The notes under the pieces: model-generated | What the model was told of the DNA's origin: nothing | The model's database searches: none | Seen by the model: the letters and a program-made list of their open reading frames with translations, nothing else | Source: JAUZRW01 sp034437755 | GTDB taxonomy: Bacteria; Chloroflexota; Anaerolineae; Aggregatilineales; Phototrophicaceae | Assembly: GCA_034437755.1 (NCBI GenBank) | Contig: DAOTTV010000061.1 | Span: forward strand, 1-64,000 | DNA: 64,000 bases | Direction: 5' to 3' | In this document: piece by piece, positions 50,860 through 59,869 of the stretch | Position numbering within the stretch: the stretch's first letter is position 1 | Layout: each line of letters starts with the position of its first letter | Made by a program: the position numbers and the translations under genes

Positions 50860-52890
50860 ATGCCGGAACTCAAAGTGCATTCTCCGTTTGACCCGATGGG
50901 AGACCAACCACAGGCGATTGAAAAACTCTCTGCCAATGTCGAAAATGGCATGAAGCATCAAACGCTTCTGGGGGCGACCGGCACGGGTAAAACGTTTTCG
51001 ATCAGCAAAGTGATCGAACAAACCCAGCGCCCGACGCTCGTCCTCGCGCATAATAAAACACTCGCCGCACAACTTTACGCGGAGTTTAAAGAGTTGTTCC
51101 CGAATAACGCGGTCGAGTATTTCGTCAGTTACTACGATTATTATCAGCCCGAAGCCTATGTGCCGCGTCATGATCTGTTCATCGAGAAGCAAACGCAGAT
51201 CAACGAACAAATCGAACGTCTGCGCCTCTCAACATCGGCATCGCTCTTCACGCGTCGTGACGTGATTATCGTCGCGTCGGTCTCGTGCATTTACGGTCTC
51301 GGTGATCCGCAGAGTTGGATGAAAGCCTCCATCGAGATCAGCGTCGGCGACGTAATCCGGCGCGATAAGCTCCTGCGCGAACTGGTGCGTATCCAGTACA
51401 AGCGCAATGACGACGTGCTGAAGCGCGGCGCGTTCCGTGTACGTGGCGACACGCTCGAAGTCATCCCCGGTTATTCAACAACGGCGTATCGCGTGGCGAT
51501 GTTCGGCGACGAAGTCGAGCGCATCACCGAGTTTGACCCGTTGACAGGTGAACAACTGAACCAGTTCGATACCGTAACTATCTACCCTTCGCGCGAGTAT
51601 ATCTCTGATACAGATAAAATCCGACAGGCGATCACCGATATTGAAAACGAACTGCGCGAGCGCCTCGCCTATTTTCGACAAGAGAATAAACTCGTCGAAG
51701 CGCAACGCCTCGAACAGCGCGTGAATTACGATCTGGATATGTTGCGCGAAGTCGGCTTTACATCCGGCATCGAGAACTACTCGCGCCATCTGGAGCAACG
51801 CCCGCCCGGTAGCGCCCCGTATACCCTGCTCGATTATCTGCCAGACGATCACCTGGTCGTCATCGACGAGAGTCACATCACAGTGCCGCAACTGGGTGGC
51901 ATGTACAACGGTGACCGCGCGCGCAAATTAACGCTGATCGATTATGGCTTTCGCCTGCCGAGCGCGGCGGATAACCGCCCACTGACATTTGAAGAAATCG
52001 AAGAACGCTGGAATCAGATCATCTTCACCAGCGCAACGCCGAGCCGCTACGAAGCTAAGGTCAGCGGTGCTGTTATCCAGCAGATTATCCGCCCCACCGG
52101 ACTGGTTGACCCGCAGATTGACGTGCGTCCGGTCGAAGGACAGGTCGATGATCTCTTGCAAGAAGTCGCCGCACGCGTGCAGAAAGGGCAACGTGTGCTG
52201 GTGACAACCCTCACCCAGCGCATGGCAGAGGAGTTAGCGGGATACCTCAACGAGATGGGCATCAAGGGGCAGTATCTACACGCCGAAATCGACACATTAG
52301 AGCGTGTCGAGATTCTACGCGATTTGCGTATGGGCGTTTATGATGTGCTAGTCGGCATCAATCTCCTGCGTGAGGGGCTAGACTTGCCCGAAGTCTCGCT
52401 GGTTGCCATCCTCGATGCTGATAAAGAAGGCTTATTCCGCAGTCAAACCTCGTTAATCCAGATGATCGGGCGGGCGGCGCGGCACGTCGAAGGGCGCGTG
52501 ATTATGTACGCCAGCACTGTCACGCCATCAATGCAAGCCGCAATTGATGAGACCGACCGCCGCCGCGAGATCCAGGAAGCCCACAACGAAGAACACGGAA
52601 TCGAGCCGAAAACAATCGTGAAGTCCATCCGCGACCTGACCGACCGCGTGAAGGCGATGATGGACGACGATGATCTGGATGATGTGCCAGAAGATGCCGA
52701 GCAGATCGACATGGCTGAGTTGCCCAAAGATCGCCTGCATCAGATGATCGAAGATTTAAATGCCGAGATGAAGCGCGCGGCACAATCGCTCGAATTCGAG
52801 AAAGCCGCCGCCCTGCGCGATCAGGTGTTTGAGTTACGCGGCATCCTCGCTGAGAAAGAAGGCGCAGAGGGCGATCTCTTGCTCAGCTAA
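50860..52890 (+). CDS. uvrB: Excinuclease ABC subunit B
   Basis: Damage-verification helicase of nucleotide excision repair, 676 residues. Walker A GATGTGKTFS lies at about 40-49 and the beta-hairpin YYDYYQPEAYVP at about 93-104. DEXX-type VIDESH follows (about 337-342), then helicase motifs TSATPSRYE, QMIGRAARH and GLDLPEVSLV. The C-terminal UVR motif LEFEKAAALRDQV (about 645-657) binds UvrC. A LexA-type box upstream suggests SOS control. It converges on the membrane glycosyltransferase-like gene, eight bases away. Confidence 0.97.
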   Translation: MPELKVHSPFDPMGDQPQAIEKLSANVENGMKHQTLLGATGTGKTFSISKVIEQTQRPTLVLAHNKTLAAQLYAEFKELFPNNAVEYFVSYYDYYQPEAYVPRHDLFIEKQTQINEQIERLRLSTSASLFTRRDVIIVASVSCIYGLGDPQSWMKASIEISVGDVIRRDKLLRELVRIQYKRNDDVLKRGAFRVRGDTLEVIPGYSTTAYRVAMFGDEVERITEFDPLTGEQLNQFDTVTIYPSREYISDTDKIRQAITDIENELRERLAYFRQENKLVEAQRLEQRVNYDLDMLREVGFTSGIENYSRHLEQRPPGSAPYTLLDYLPDDHLVVIDESHITVPQLGGMYNGDRARKLTLIDYGFRLPSAADNRPLTFEEIEERWNQIIFTSATPSRYEAKVSGAVIQQIIRPTGLVDPQIDVRPVEGQVDDLLQEVAARVQKGQRVLVTTLTQRMAEELAGYLNEMGIKGQYLHAEIDTLERVEILRDLRMGVYDVLVGINLLREGLDLPEVSLVAILDADKEGLFRSQTSLIQMIGRAARHVEGRVIMYASTVTPSMQAAIDETDRRREIQEAHNEEHGIEPKTIVKSIRDLTDRVKAMMDDDDLDDVPEDAEQIDMAELPKDRLHQMIEDLNAEMKRAAQSLEFEKAAALRDQVFELRGILAEKEGAEGDLLLS

Positions 52891-52897
52891 GCTTGAG

Positions 52898-53974
52898 CTA
52901 CCAGCGGGCAGGCGGGCGACGGGGGTCATGCTCATCAACGCGCAAGAAACGCGCCACAAGCAACGTCAGGGGGATGATACTACTCGCGTTGTAGTAGGTC
53001 GTCATCTGCGCGTAGACCCACACCGCAAGCCCCGCTGTGAGTGCTAAGAGCAAGCGTTTGGGGCGGTTCGCCAGGAAGGGCAACAGGATAATCAGATCAT
53101 AATCGTGCATGAAGGGGTTCGTCAGCGCGAATACCAGCGCCCAATCGTAGAAGATCAAGTCAGTACGCCGCCGCTGTAAATAGCACAGGAGTGCCCACGC
53201 CACCGCCCCGCCAAAGAACAAGACCACCAGCTGACCGAGGGCGGGATGCACCCGTGGCAGTTGATTCTCGCCCAGTTGAAGCAGTTGGATCGGGATGATG
53301 CCGATATTGGCAATGCTGGGGATTTTGTACCCGCGTCCGGCTGATAGCCACTCGCTAACCCACGCTGGTTCCAGCAAAAAAGACGGGAGCATCACCAGCA
53401 CAGTCGCCACGATAGCCGTCACCAAGAAAGTGATTTGCCTGCGCCCGTGATAGAACAACCACACGAAGGGCAAGATCGCGATGTGCGGCTTGAGAAGCGC
53501 CAGCGGCACGAACAAGCCATACCACCAGCGCACCTGTTGCTGGCGGTCAGCAATCAGCGCCAGCCAATAGAGCGGCACAATCAACCATGTGCTTTGTCCC
53601 AGCACCATATGGATATAAAAAGGCGCGAAAACTAACACCGCCGCCCGCTGACCAGAGAGCATAAGCGCCAGCACAAAAGGCGCGATCATCCACGCCCAGT
53701 AGAGCGCATCCGGCGCATACCGAAACGCGCCGCAGAAGGTCGTATAGAAGGGCGCGGGATAGAGATACTCGTCCCCATACGCGAATTCATCCGGTTGAAA
53801 GCAGAATAACTCGCCCCCGAATTGCAGAATACCATAATCATACGGGTAATCGTTCTGTACCTGCCCGATCCAGATATAGGCGATGAGCAAACCCGCGAGC
53901 GCAATTAACGCGGTGATGTTCAGCGTGTGGAACGTCCAGTGAAGCGTATAATCGGATGTCTCGTGCTGGGCCAT
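52898..53974 (-). CDS. Polytopic membrane protein, GT87/DUF2029-like glycosyltransferase
   Basis: A 358-residue protein with about nine membrane helices. An early periplasmic-type segment holds YLYPAPFYTTFCGAF, reminiscent of the catalytic-loop region of GT-C mannosyl- or arabinosyltransferases that use polyprenyl-phosphate sugars. Later segments include LLKPHIAILPFVWL and NPFMHDYDLIILLPFL, both typical of the DUF2029 group (KPH and HDY). It probably works in glycolipid or glycan assembly. Donor and acceptor are unknown. It follows the M29 peptidase gene after 82 bases with a hairpin in the gap. Confidence 0.75.
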   Translation of the reverse strand: MAQHETSDYTLHWTFHTLNITALIALAGLLIAYIWIGQVQNDYPYDYGILQFGGELFCFQPDEFAYGDEYLYPAPFYTTFCGAFRYAPDALYWAWMIAPFVLALMLSGQRAAVLVFAPFYIHMVLGQSTWLIVPLYWLALIADRQQQVRWWYGLFVPLALLKPHIAILPFVWLFYHGRRQITFLVTAIVATVLVMLPSFLLEPAWVSEWLSAGRGYKIPSIANIGIIPIQLLQLGENQLPRVHPALGQLVVLFFGGAVAWALLCYLQRRRTDLIFYDWALVFALTNPFMHDYDLIILLPFLANRPKRLLLALTAGLAVWVYAQMTTYYNASSIIPLTLLVARFLRVDEHDPRRPPARW

Positions 53975-54010
53975 TGAACTACCTCACTGCCGCTGGAATG
54001 AGTGATGCCA

Positions 54011-54036
54011 TGCGCGATCAAATGACTGATCGCGCA
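54011..54036. terminator. Hairpin between the M29 peptidase and membrane protein genes
   Basis: TGCGCGATCA (54011-54020) is the exact reverse complement of TGATCGCGCA (54027-54036) with a six-base loop. It lies just downstream of the peptidase stop on the minus strand. No U-run follows, so it could be an attenuating or stabilising hairpin. Confidence 0.5.
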
Positions 54037-54056
54037 CCGTTGCGCTTTAGATAGGA

Positions 54057-55160
54057 TTATACGACGAACTCGCCATTCTTGTAGAACAACTCACCATCGA
54101 CGTGAATTTCGCTATCATCGCGCATATCGCAGATCATATCCCAGTGGACGGCGCTATCGTTCTTGCTTCCGGTTTCGGGATAGCCTTTGCCAATCGCCAT
54201 GTGGATCGTACCGCCGATTTTTTCGTCATATAGGATACTGCCGGTGAATTGCTGAATACCGAAGTTAGTACCAATGGCGAATTCGCCCAGATAGCGCGAT
54301 CCTTCGTCGGTATCGAGCTGGGCATAGAGCAGTTCTTCGTTTTGCTCAGCACTCGCCTCGACCACTTTACCATCTTCAAACGTGAGTTCAATCCCGCTGA
54401 CGGCACGCCCGCTGACGATGCTGGGATAGGTGAAGCGCACCCAACCACTCACGCTATTCTCAACTGGGCTGGTGAAAATCTCGCCGCTGGGCATATTCTT
54501 GTGCCCGTCGCTATTGATAAACGTGCGTCCGTCGATGCTCAGGCGAAGATCGACATTCGGGCCTTTGCAGACGACTTCGCGCTTATCCGCGAGATAATCG
54601 ACCTTTTTCTGTTGCATGTCGCTCAGCTTTTGCCATTCGGCAGCGGGGTCATCATAATCGCAGAAGCACGCGCCATAGACAAAATCTTCGTATTCTTCGA
54701 GGCTCATGTTAGCTTCCTGCGCGAGGGCTTGTGTCGGGAAGAGCGTGCCAACCCATTTGAAGTCGCCGCGTGCCGCCCGACTCAAGCGAATGTCGAGGAA
54801 TTCACGTTGGGCAGCGCGTACTTGTTGCACGCGCTTGCCGCTGATGTTGCTCATCGCGCGGGTATTCTGCGGCGCACCGACGCGAATATAAACATCGGCA
54901 TTTTCGTAGTATTGGCGCAGGGCCGGGTTCAACCATTGAATTTGTTCGTTGCTGGCATGGCGGATGAAATCGCGGGTCATGGTTTCATCGCTCAGCATCA
55001 GCATCGGGTGACCACCTGCTTCGACCACTGCGCGATGTACCTGACGCAACACCGGAAGCGCGTTGACATCCCCCAGAATACCGACCCATTCACCGGCTTG
55101 CACGTCAGTCGAGTAATTCACCAATAAGTTTGCGAGACGTTGCTGACGAATATCGCCCAT
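54057..55160 (-). CDS. M29 family aminopeptidase (thermophilic aminopeptidase group)
   Basis: A 367-residue two-metal exopeptidase. Metal ligands appear in PSGEIFTSP (Glu, about residue 227), LGEFAIGTN (Glu, about 292), GTIHMAIGKGYPETG (His) and SAVHWDMICDMR (His and Asp near 340). The N-terminal half forms the dimer/lid domain. It should act on small peptides in the cytoplasm. No signal peptide is seen. It is the gene between pspA (upstream) and the membrane transferase. Confidence 0.92.
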   Translation of the reverse strand: MGDIRQQRLANLLVNYSTDVQAGEWVGILGDVNALPVLRQVHRAVVEAGGHPMLMLSDETMTRDFIRHASNEQIQWLNPALRQYYENADVYIRVGAPQNTRAMSNISGKRVQQVRAAQREFLDIRLSRAARGDFKWVGTLFPTQALAQEANMSLEEYEDFVYGACFCDYDDPAAEWQKLSDMQQKKVDYLADKREVVCKGPNVDLRLSIDGRTFINSDGHKNMPSGEIFTSPVENSVSGWVRFTYPSIVSGRAVSGIELTFEDGKVVEASAEQNEELLYAQLDTDEGSRYLGEFAIGTNFGIQQFTGSILYDEKIGGTIHMAIGKGYPETGSKNDSAVHWDMICDMRDDSEIHVDGELFYKNGEFVV

Positions 55161-55205
55161 CTGTTATCAACTCCATTTTAAAAATTTGAAATGTTGGGCG
55201 ATTAT

Positions 55206-55243
55206 AAAACAGAAACCCGACCCAAGCCAAGTTGAATCGGGCT
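55206..55243 (-). terminator. Terminator after pspA
   Basis: On the minus strand AGCCCGA (about 55237-55243) pairs with TCGGGTT-side bases (55216-55220 core CCCGA/TCGGG), with an inner CTTGG/CCAAG-like helix, followed by TTTCTGTTTT. It begins a few bases beyond the pspA stop and separates it from the M29 peptidase gene. Confidence 0.65.
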
Positions 55244-55250
55244 AATGGAC

Positions 55251-56012
55251 TCAGTAGTTCGACGGATCAAGAAGCGCGAGTTCTTCGTCCGACATTTCGA
55301 GCGAGGGGGTAACATCCGCTTCAGATTCTTCGATGCCTAAGCGATTGCGAATCTGCGCGAGGCGTGCGCTCGCTCGCGATTGGCGAGTGGTATCTTCGAG
55401 CGAGCCATCCATCGTATCCATCGCCATCTCGAACTTGGCATCGGCTTGATCGCGCTGACGTTTGATATTTTCAGCAAGGGCTTCGACCGATGCCGTCCCC
55501 GACGAGATCATGCGTGCAGATGTGATCAGTTTATCGGCAGACATGCGCTTGATGTCCGCTTCGAACTTGATCGCATCCAGCAGGGCAATCTGGTTACGAA
55601 GGGAGATAATGCGCCCTTGCATCTTCGTTTCAGCCATTTGTAGCGCCTTATTAACGCGCACCGCCGACTCACGCGCTTGGTTCAACACACGGAGCTTTTC
55701 TTCTTGCCCGACTAAATCCTGTGCTAAATTCTCAGCGAGATAATCGTTCGTCTCGTCGTCATCGGTCAAAATCGCTTCGATTTCGTTTTCAATACGCTGG
55801 ATCATATCCTGCGTCTCGATGACTTTGCGCGTCGCCGTTTTCATCGATCCCAGCGCGGCGATACGATCGCTCTGCATATCGTCGAGTGCCTGTTCATGCT
55901 CACGTAGGTACTGATTGAGCGTCTTGATCGGGTCTTTCTTGAGCGCCTTATCAATCATATCGTGGAATGACGCACTCAATAAGGTTTTGACTTTCTCAAG
56001 TATCGTTGCCAT
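55251..56012 (-). CDS. pspA: PspA/IM30 family envelope-stress protein
   Basis: A 253-residue, almost wholly helical coiled-coil protein. The amphipathic N-terminal helix (MATILEKVKTLLSASFHDMID) is typical of PspA/Vipp1, which line damaged inner membranes. DPIKTLNQYLREHEQAL follows. The C-terminal ~45 residues (SEADVTPSLEMSDEELALLD) are an acidic extension. No pspBC or liaFSR homologues are next to it. The two dynamin-like proteins elsewhere in the window are another membrane-remodelling element, but no link can be claimed. Confidence 0.9.
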   Translation of the reverse strand: MATILEKVKTLLSASFHDMIDKALKKDPIKTLNQYLREHEQALDDMQSDRIAALGSMKTATRKVIETQDMIQRIENEIEAILTDDDETNDYLAENLAQDLVGQEEKLRVLNQARESAVRVNKALQMAETKMQGRIISLRNQIALLDAIKFEADIKRMSADKLITSARMISSGTASVEALAENIKRQRDQADAKFEMAMDTMDGSLEDTTRQSRASARLAQIRNRLGIEESEADVTPSLEMSDEELALLDPSNY

Positions 56013-56157
56013 CCGTCTTTACTCCTTGAACGTGCGAATATTTGGATAATGACGTATCACGTTAAGGATAGCAGACATGAGCGCGTAACTGTAGCAGGAG
56101 AGTCCGGCGTTCATCGAAAATAGGGTCTTTCGTATCTTGCGTGGTCAAGCTCTTTTT

Positions 56158-56312
56158 GTTCCCTTTTTGAAAAAAGGGAACACCAAAAACTTTTGCTTTT
56201 TTGAACGCTATGCGTTCAAAATGAACAAGGTCAAGGAACGACAGTTCCTTGTGGAGGTGTGGGGGCAAAGCCCCTGCAACAAAAACCACGCGACATCCCA
56301 AAGAGCCCGAAA
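56158..56312 (-). repeat. Dispersed intergenic repeat, copy B (long form with four hairpins)
   Basis: Read on the minus strand from 56312 it starts GGGCTCTTTGGGATGTCGCG and passes TTCCTTGACCTTGTTC, matching copy A at 3832-3920 in block order. It adds hairpins: GGGGC/GCCCC (56262-56274), CAAGGAAC/GTTCCTTG (56232-56251), TTGAACGC/GCGTTCAA (56201-56219) and GTTCCCTTTTT/AAAAAGGGAAC (56158-56181, 11-bp stem). No gene is supported in 56013-56339. The element fills that gap. Confidence 0.65.
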
Positions 56313-56339
56313 ATATAGTTATCTGCTATCGCGCATCGC

Positions 56340-57953
56340 TCATCCAATATCACCATAGCGCACGCGCCCGCCGACAATCGTCGCCAGCAAATCGAGCGTC
56401 AACCAGTCATCCGGCGCAATCGCGTATGGATCACGATCGATCACGATACAATCCGCCAGATAACCGACCGCCAGCTTGCCGAGGCGATCTTCCATCCCTG
56501 CCGCATACGCCGCCCCACCCGTAAACCCGTGCAAGGCTTCGTCTAGTGTCAGACGCGCATCCGGAAACCAACCGCCTTCGGGCTGGCCGGCGCGCTGGCG
56601 CGTGACAGCGGCATGAATGCCTTTGAAGGGATCGAAGGGTTCAACAGGCGCATCCGAGCCGAAGGCAATCTTCGCGCCATGGTCGATCTGCATCCGCGCA
56701 TTATACGCATATGCCGAGCGTGCTTCGCCCCAATATTGGGTCGCAATCTGCCAGTCAGATGTCGCATGGATCGGTTGCATCGACGCGATCAGGTCTAACG
56801 CCGCAAGCCGATGCACATCATCAGGATGAATGACTTGAACGTGTTCAATGCGATGGCGACGCTGATGACGGGATACCCCGCGCTGAGCTTCTTCTGCACG
56901 CACCTGCTGGAAAATATCCAGCACGATACGCACCGCCTGATCGCCAATCGCGTGGACAGTGCTAGCTAAACCCTGTGCGCTCGCCTTGCTGATGCGTGTG
57001 TACATCTCATCTTGCGTCAGGACGGGGATGCCGGTATTGTGTGGTTGTCCTTCGTAGGGTGCGATCATGTGTGCCGTGCGCGGCCCCAGCGCACCATCAG
57101 CGAACAACTTCAAACAACCGAAGCGAATCCAATCATCACCGAAGTGGCTGTGGATACCAGAAGCTAAAGCCGGCTCTAGCCAATCTTTATTGATCTGCTT
57201 GACAATCCGCAGGTCGAGTTGATCGCGCTCGCGCAAGGTCTGCACCGCGTGTAACAAAGACGGGTTATCATAATCATGAATGCCCGTGATGCCCGTCGCC
57301 AGCAGTTGGGCTTGGGCGTGGGCAACATAATCAGTGAGCGTTTCCGGCGTGACAGTCGGTATCTCGCGCGCGACCATCTCCATAGCGGTCTCTAAGAGCA
57401 AGCCCGTCGGGTTGCCCTGTTGATCGCGCACGAACTCGCCGCCGGGCGGGTCAGGCGTTTGCGCGTCGATCCCGGCGATGCGTAGCGCGGCGCTGTTGAC
57501 CCACGCGGCGTGTCCGCTCTTCGCTGAGAAATACGCCGGATGATGCGGCGCGACAGCATCAATATCTTGCGCGGTCGGGAAGTCACCCGCCCACAAGTCC
57601 TGTGTCCAGCCGCGTCCGGTGATCCATTCGTCCGAGGTTGCCGTCTCGACACGGGCGGCAATGCGCTCAAGGGCGATTGCCTTACTCGGTACTTCAAACA
57701 GATCGACCGCTTGTAAAGCGCGCGCGAGCCACTCCAGATGAACGTGCGCGTCAGTCAAGCCCGGCAGGATAGTTTTGCCGTTCAGGTCATAGCGGCGCGT
57801 GGCGGCGGTAGCCAGTGATAAAACCTCATCATCGTTGCCAATCGCCACGATGCGCCCATAGCTGAACGCCACCGCCTGAGCGCGGGGGGGCATCGCTGTG
57901 CGCGTGATGATATTGCCATTATAAAGAATCGTATCAATCATCGCCTTATCCAT
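56340..57953 (-). CDS. Amidohydrolase family protein, YtcJ-like
   Basis: A 537-residue metal-dependent hydrolase of the amidohydrolase-3 group. LPGLTDAHVHLEW near residue 62-74 holds the HxH metal motif. The TIM-barrel continues with GITGIHDYDN, LKLFADGALGPRT (the metal-bridging Lys), VHAIGDQAVRIVLD (His), HRIEHVQVI (His) and FGSDAPVEPFDP (Asp). YtcJ relatives act on N-acyl or amide substrates; this one's substrate is unknown. The ATG four codons later (57941) is an alternative start. It follows jag on the same strand and may be co-transcribed with it. Confidence 0.87.
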   Translation of the reverse strand: MDKAMIDTILYNGNIITRTAMPPRAQAVAFSYGRIVAIGNDDEVLSLATAATRRYDLNGKTILPGLTDAHVHLEWLARALQAVDLFEVPSKAIALERIAARVETATSDEWITGRGWTQDLWAGDFPTAQDIDAVAPHHPAYFSAKSGHAAWVNSAALRIAGIDAQTPDPPGGEFVRDQQGNPTGLLLETAMEMVAREIPTVTPETLTDYVAHAQAQLLATGITGIHDYDNPSLLHAVQTLRERDQLDLRIVKQINKDWLEPALASGIHSHFGDDWIRFGCLKLFADGALGPRTAHMIAPYEGQPHNTGIPVLTQDEMYTRISKASAQGLASTVHAIGDQAVRIVLDIFQQVRAEEAQRGVSRHQRRHRIEHVQVIHPDDVHRLAALDLIASMQPIHATSDWQIATQYWGEARSAYAYNARMQIDHGAKIAFGSDAPVEPFDPFKGIHAAVTRQRAGQPEGGWFPDARLTLDEALHGFTGGAAYAAGMEDRLGKLAVGYLADCIVIDRDPYAIAPDDWLTLDLLATIVGGRVRYGDIG

Positions 57954-57987
57954 TCGTCAATTTCTTACTCTAGGTCTTGTGAGCGCG

Positions 57988-58833
57988 TCAGTCGCGCGGG
58001 GGCATCGGGGTAATCGTCACGCGGCGCTTATCGCCATCGCCGACGCTCTTGGTCGTTACATCCTTGCGTTTACGCAGAGTCAGATGAATGATGCGCCGTT
58101 CGTGCGGCGGCATCGGTTCGAGCGACACCGTCTTTCCTTGCTTCACCGCTTGATCAGCCATGCGTTTGGCAAGATTGCCGAGACGATTCGATCGCTTGGA
58201 TTTATAGCCTTCGACATCGACGACGATATTCGCCCGCCGTTGTAAGCGTCGGCTGACGATCAAGCGCATGATATATTGCAGGGACGACAAGGTATCACCA
58301 CGTCGTCCAATGAGACGGTTCACTTCGCGTCCGGTGATGTTCAAAATCCACGTCGGGCCGTTATCGCCTTTGGTCGGGGTTGATTTGTAGATGGCCACCT
58401 GTGCGCTGTAGCCCATCTTATCGAGCAGAGTCTCGAGCACTTCTCTACCGACCTGTGCATCTTCGCCCGCATACTCCAGCGGGATGAATTGCCCGTCGGG
58501 TTCATCGTTCTGCTCAGGGTCAACCTGTGTTTCTGGCGGTGGTGAGCTAATCTGAAAAGGCTCATCATCCGCCGATGAGACGGGTGATGAGATGATGGTC
58601 TCATCCGGCTCATGCTGGCGACTGATAGCGGTGGCGTTCTGGGTATCTGTCGGGCGCACCCCCATGAAGAGCAAACGCACGATCGCCGGGCGTGCGCCTT
58701 CGCCCATAATACCTTTATCCGGCTCTTGAAGCACTTCAACCATCACTTGTGAAGGATTTTCGACCCCAAGTTCTTTCATACCAGCATCTACAGCTTCTTG
58801 AATGGTTGCGCCCGTCGCTTCAACTGTTTCCAT
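57988..58833 (-). CDS. jag: Jag (KhpB/EloR-type) RNA-binding protein
   Basis: I chose the ATG at 58833 (METVEATGATIQEAVDAG), where the family starts; an upstream in-frame ATG adds 24 unlike residues. Residues 1 to about 52 are the Jag_N domain. An acidic, Pro/Ser-rich linker follows. A KH domain contains NRLIGRRGDTLSSLQYIMRL, and a C-terminal R3H domain contains LEPMPPHERRIIHLTL. The 281-residue protein binds RNA and, in relatives, affects cell elongation. It sits after yidC, its conserved neighbour. Confidence 0.93.
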   Translation of the reverse strand: METVEATGATIQEAVDAGMKELGVENPSQVMVEVLQEPDKGIMGEGARPAIVRLLFMGVRPTDTQNATAISRQHEPDETIISSPVSSADDEPFQISSPPPETQVDPEQNDEPDGQFIPLEYAGEDAQVGREVLETLLDKMGYSAQVAIYKSTPTKGDNGPTWILNITGREVNRLIGRRGDTLSSLQYIMRLIVSRRLQRRANIVVDVEGYKSKRSNRLGNLAKRMADQAVKQGKTVSLEPMPPHERRIIHLTLRKRKDVTTKSVGDGDKRRVTITPMPPRD

Positions 58834-58965
58834 AACACTATTCCTAACCTCATCTTGTATATTAAAAACGAGCAGATGTACTGGGTACAATCCGCCCGTG
58901 TCCAATCAAACAACTTTTTATCTGTGGAGCGGTACTATTATTCTAGCACCATTATTATACCGAGA

Positions 58966-59847
58966 TTAAGCCTTACCTGACTTTTTGCTCGATTTCTTAT
59001 TGCCTTTTTTGCTGGCTTTCGCGGGTTTCTCGTTCTCGGCGGTGTCCTCGTCTTCGCTATCATCTTTTTTCTTGCGATCATCACTGGTAAACAGCGGATC
59101 GAGATACTTCTCGCCCAGTGGGCTGTACTGGATGATGCTGACGAGGTTGGACGTGATGAAATAAATCGACAGACCAACGGAGAGCGTGAGTGAGATAAAC
59201 CCGAACATCACGGGCATGATCGTCCCCATGGATTTGGTCATCGCCGCGGCTTGATTGGGCGCGCCATCGTCGTTGGTCGTGCTCTGGCTAGCCGTCCCCA
59301 TGCGGGCTTGTGATAGCTTGAACTGGAAGTAGGTCGTGCCCATCACCAGTGCCGGCAGTGCCAGCGCATAAAAAGGATTATCGGGCGGCGCGGGCGATGC
59401 CGTCAAGCTCATGCCGAGCCACGTATTTTGCAGAGGGATCAAGCCATCGAGGCCGGGGATTAACAAGCGTTCGGATAAATCCACCAGCTGGAACGGCGTT
59501 GATGCCACCGCGAAGAAGATCGCCTGATAGAGCGCGATGAAAATCGGGAATTGCACGAACAGGAGCAGACACCCGCCGAAGGGGTTCACGCCCGCCTCTT
59601 TGTAGAGTTCCATCTGTGCCTGTGCTAACTTCTCGCGATCGTCCTTGTATTTCTCTTGCAGGGCTTTGAGCTTCGGTTGAACCTCTTGCATCTGCTTGGT
59701 CGATTGTTGTTGGCGGGCGAAGAGCGGATACATCAACATCCGGATGATGAACGTTAAGACCACAATCGCCAAGACGATGTTCTGCCCCATCAACGAATAC
59801 ATCAGCGTCATCAGGGTGACCATCGGGTTAATAATCAAATCCCACAT
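58966..59847 (-). CDS. yidC: Membrane protein insertase YidC/Oxa1
   Basis: A 293-residue insertase of the short (Gram-positive/Oxa1-like) form without the large periplasmic domain. The first helix is at about residues 4-45. A charged cytoplasmic hairpin contains KLKALQEKYKDDREKL, then NPFGGCLLLFVQFPIFIALYQAIFF. Three more helices end near 245, and the tail is Lys-rich (EKPAKASKKGNKKSSKK), as in forms that contact ribosomes. It lies between the PQQ lipoprotein gene and jag. Confidence 0.95.
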   Translation of the reverse strand: MWDLIINPMVTLMTLMYSLMGQNIVLAIVVLTFIIRMLMYPLFARQQQSTKQMQEVQPKLKALQEKYKDDREKLAQAQMELYKEAGVNPFGGCLLLFVQFPIFIALYQAIFFAVASTPFQLVDLSERLLIPGLDGLIPLQNTWLGMSLTASPAPPDNPFYALALPALVMGTTYFQFKLSQARMGTASQSTTNDDGAPNQAAAMTKSMGTIMPVMFGFISLTLSVGLSIYFITSNLVSIIQYSPLGEKYLDPLFTSDDRKKKDDSEDEDTAENEKPAKASKKGNKKSSKKSGKA

Positions 59848-59869
59848 GTGTCATATTCTCCAATACTGC

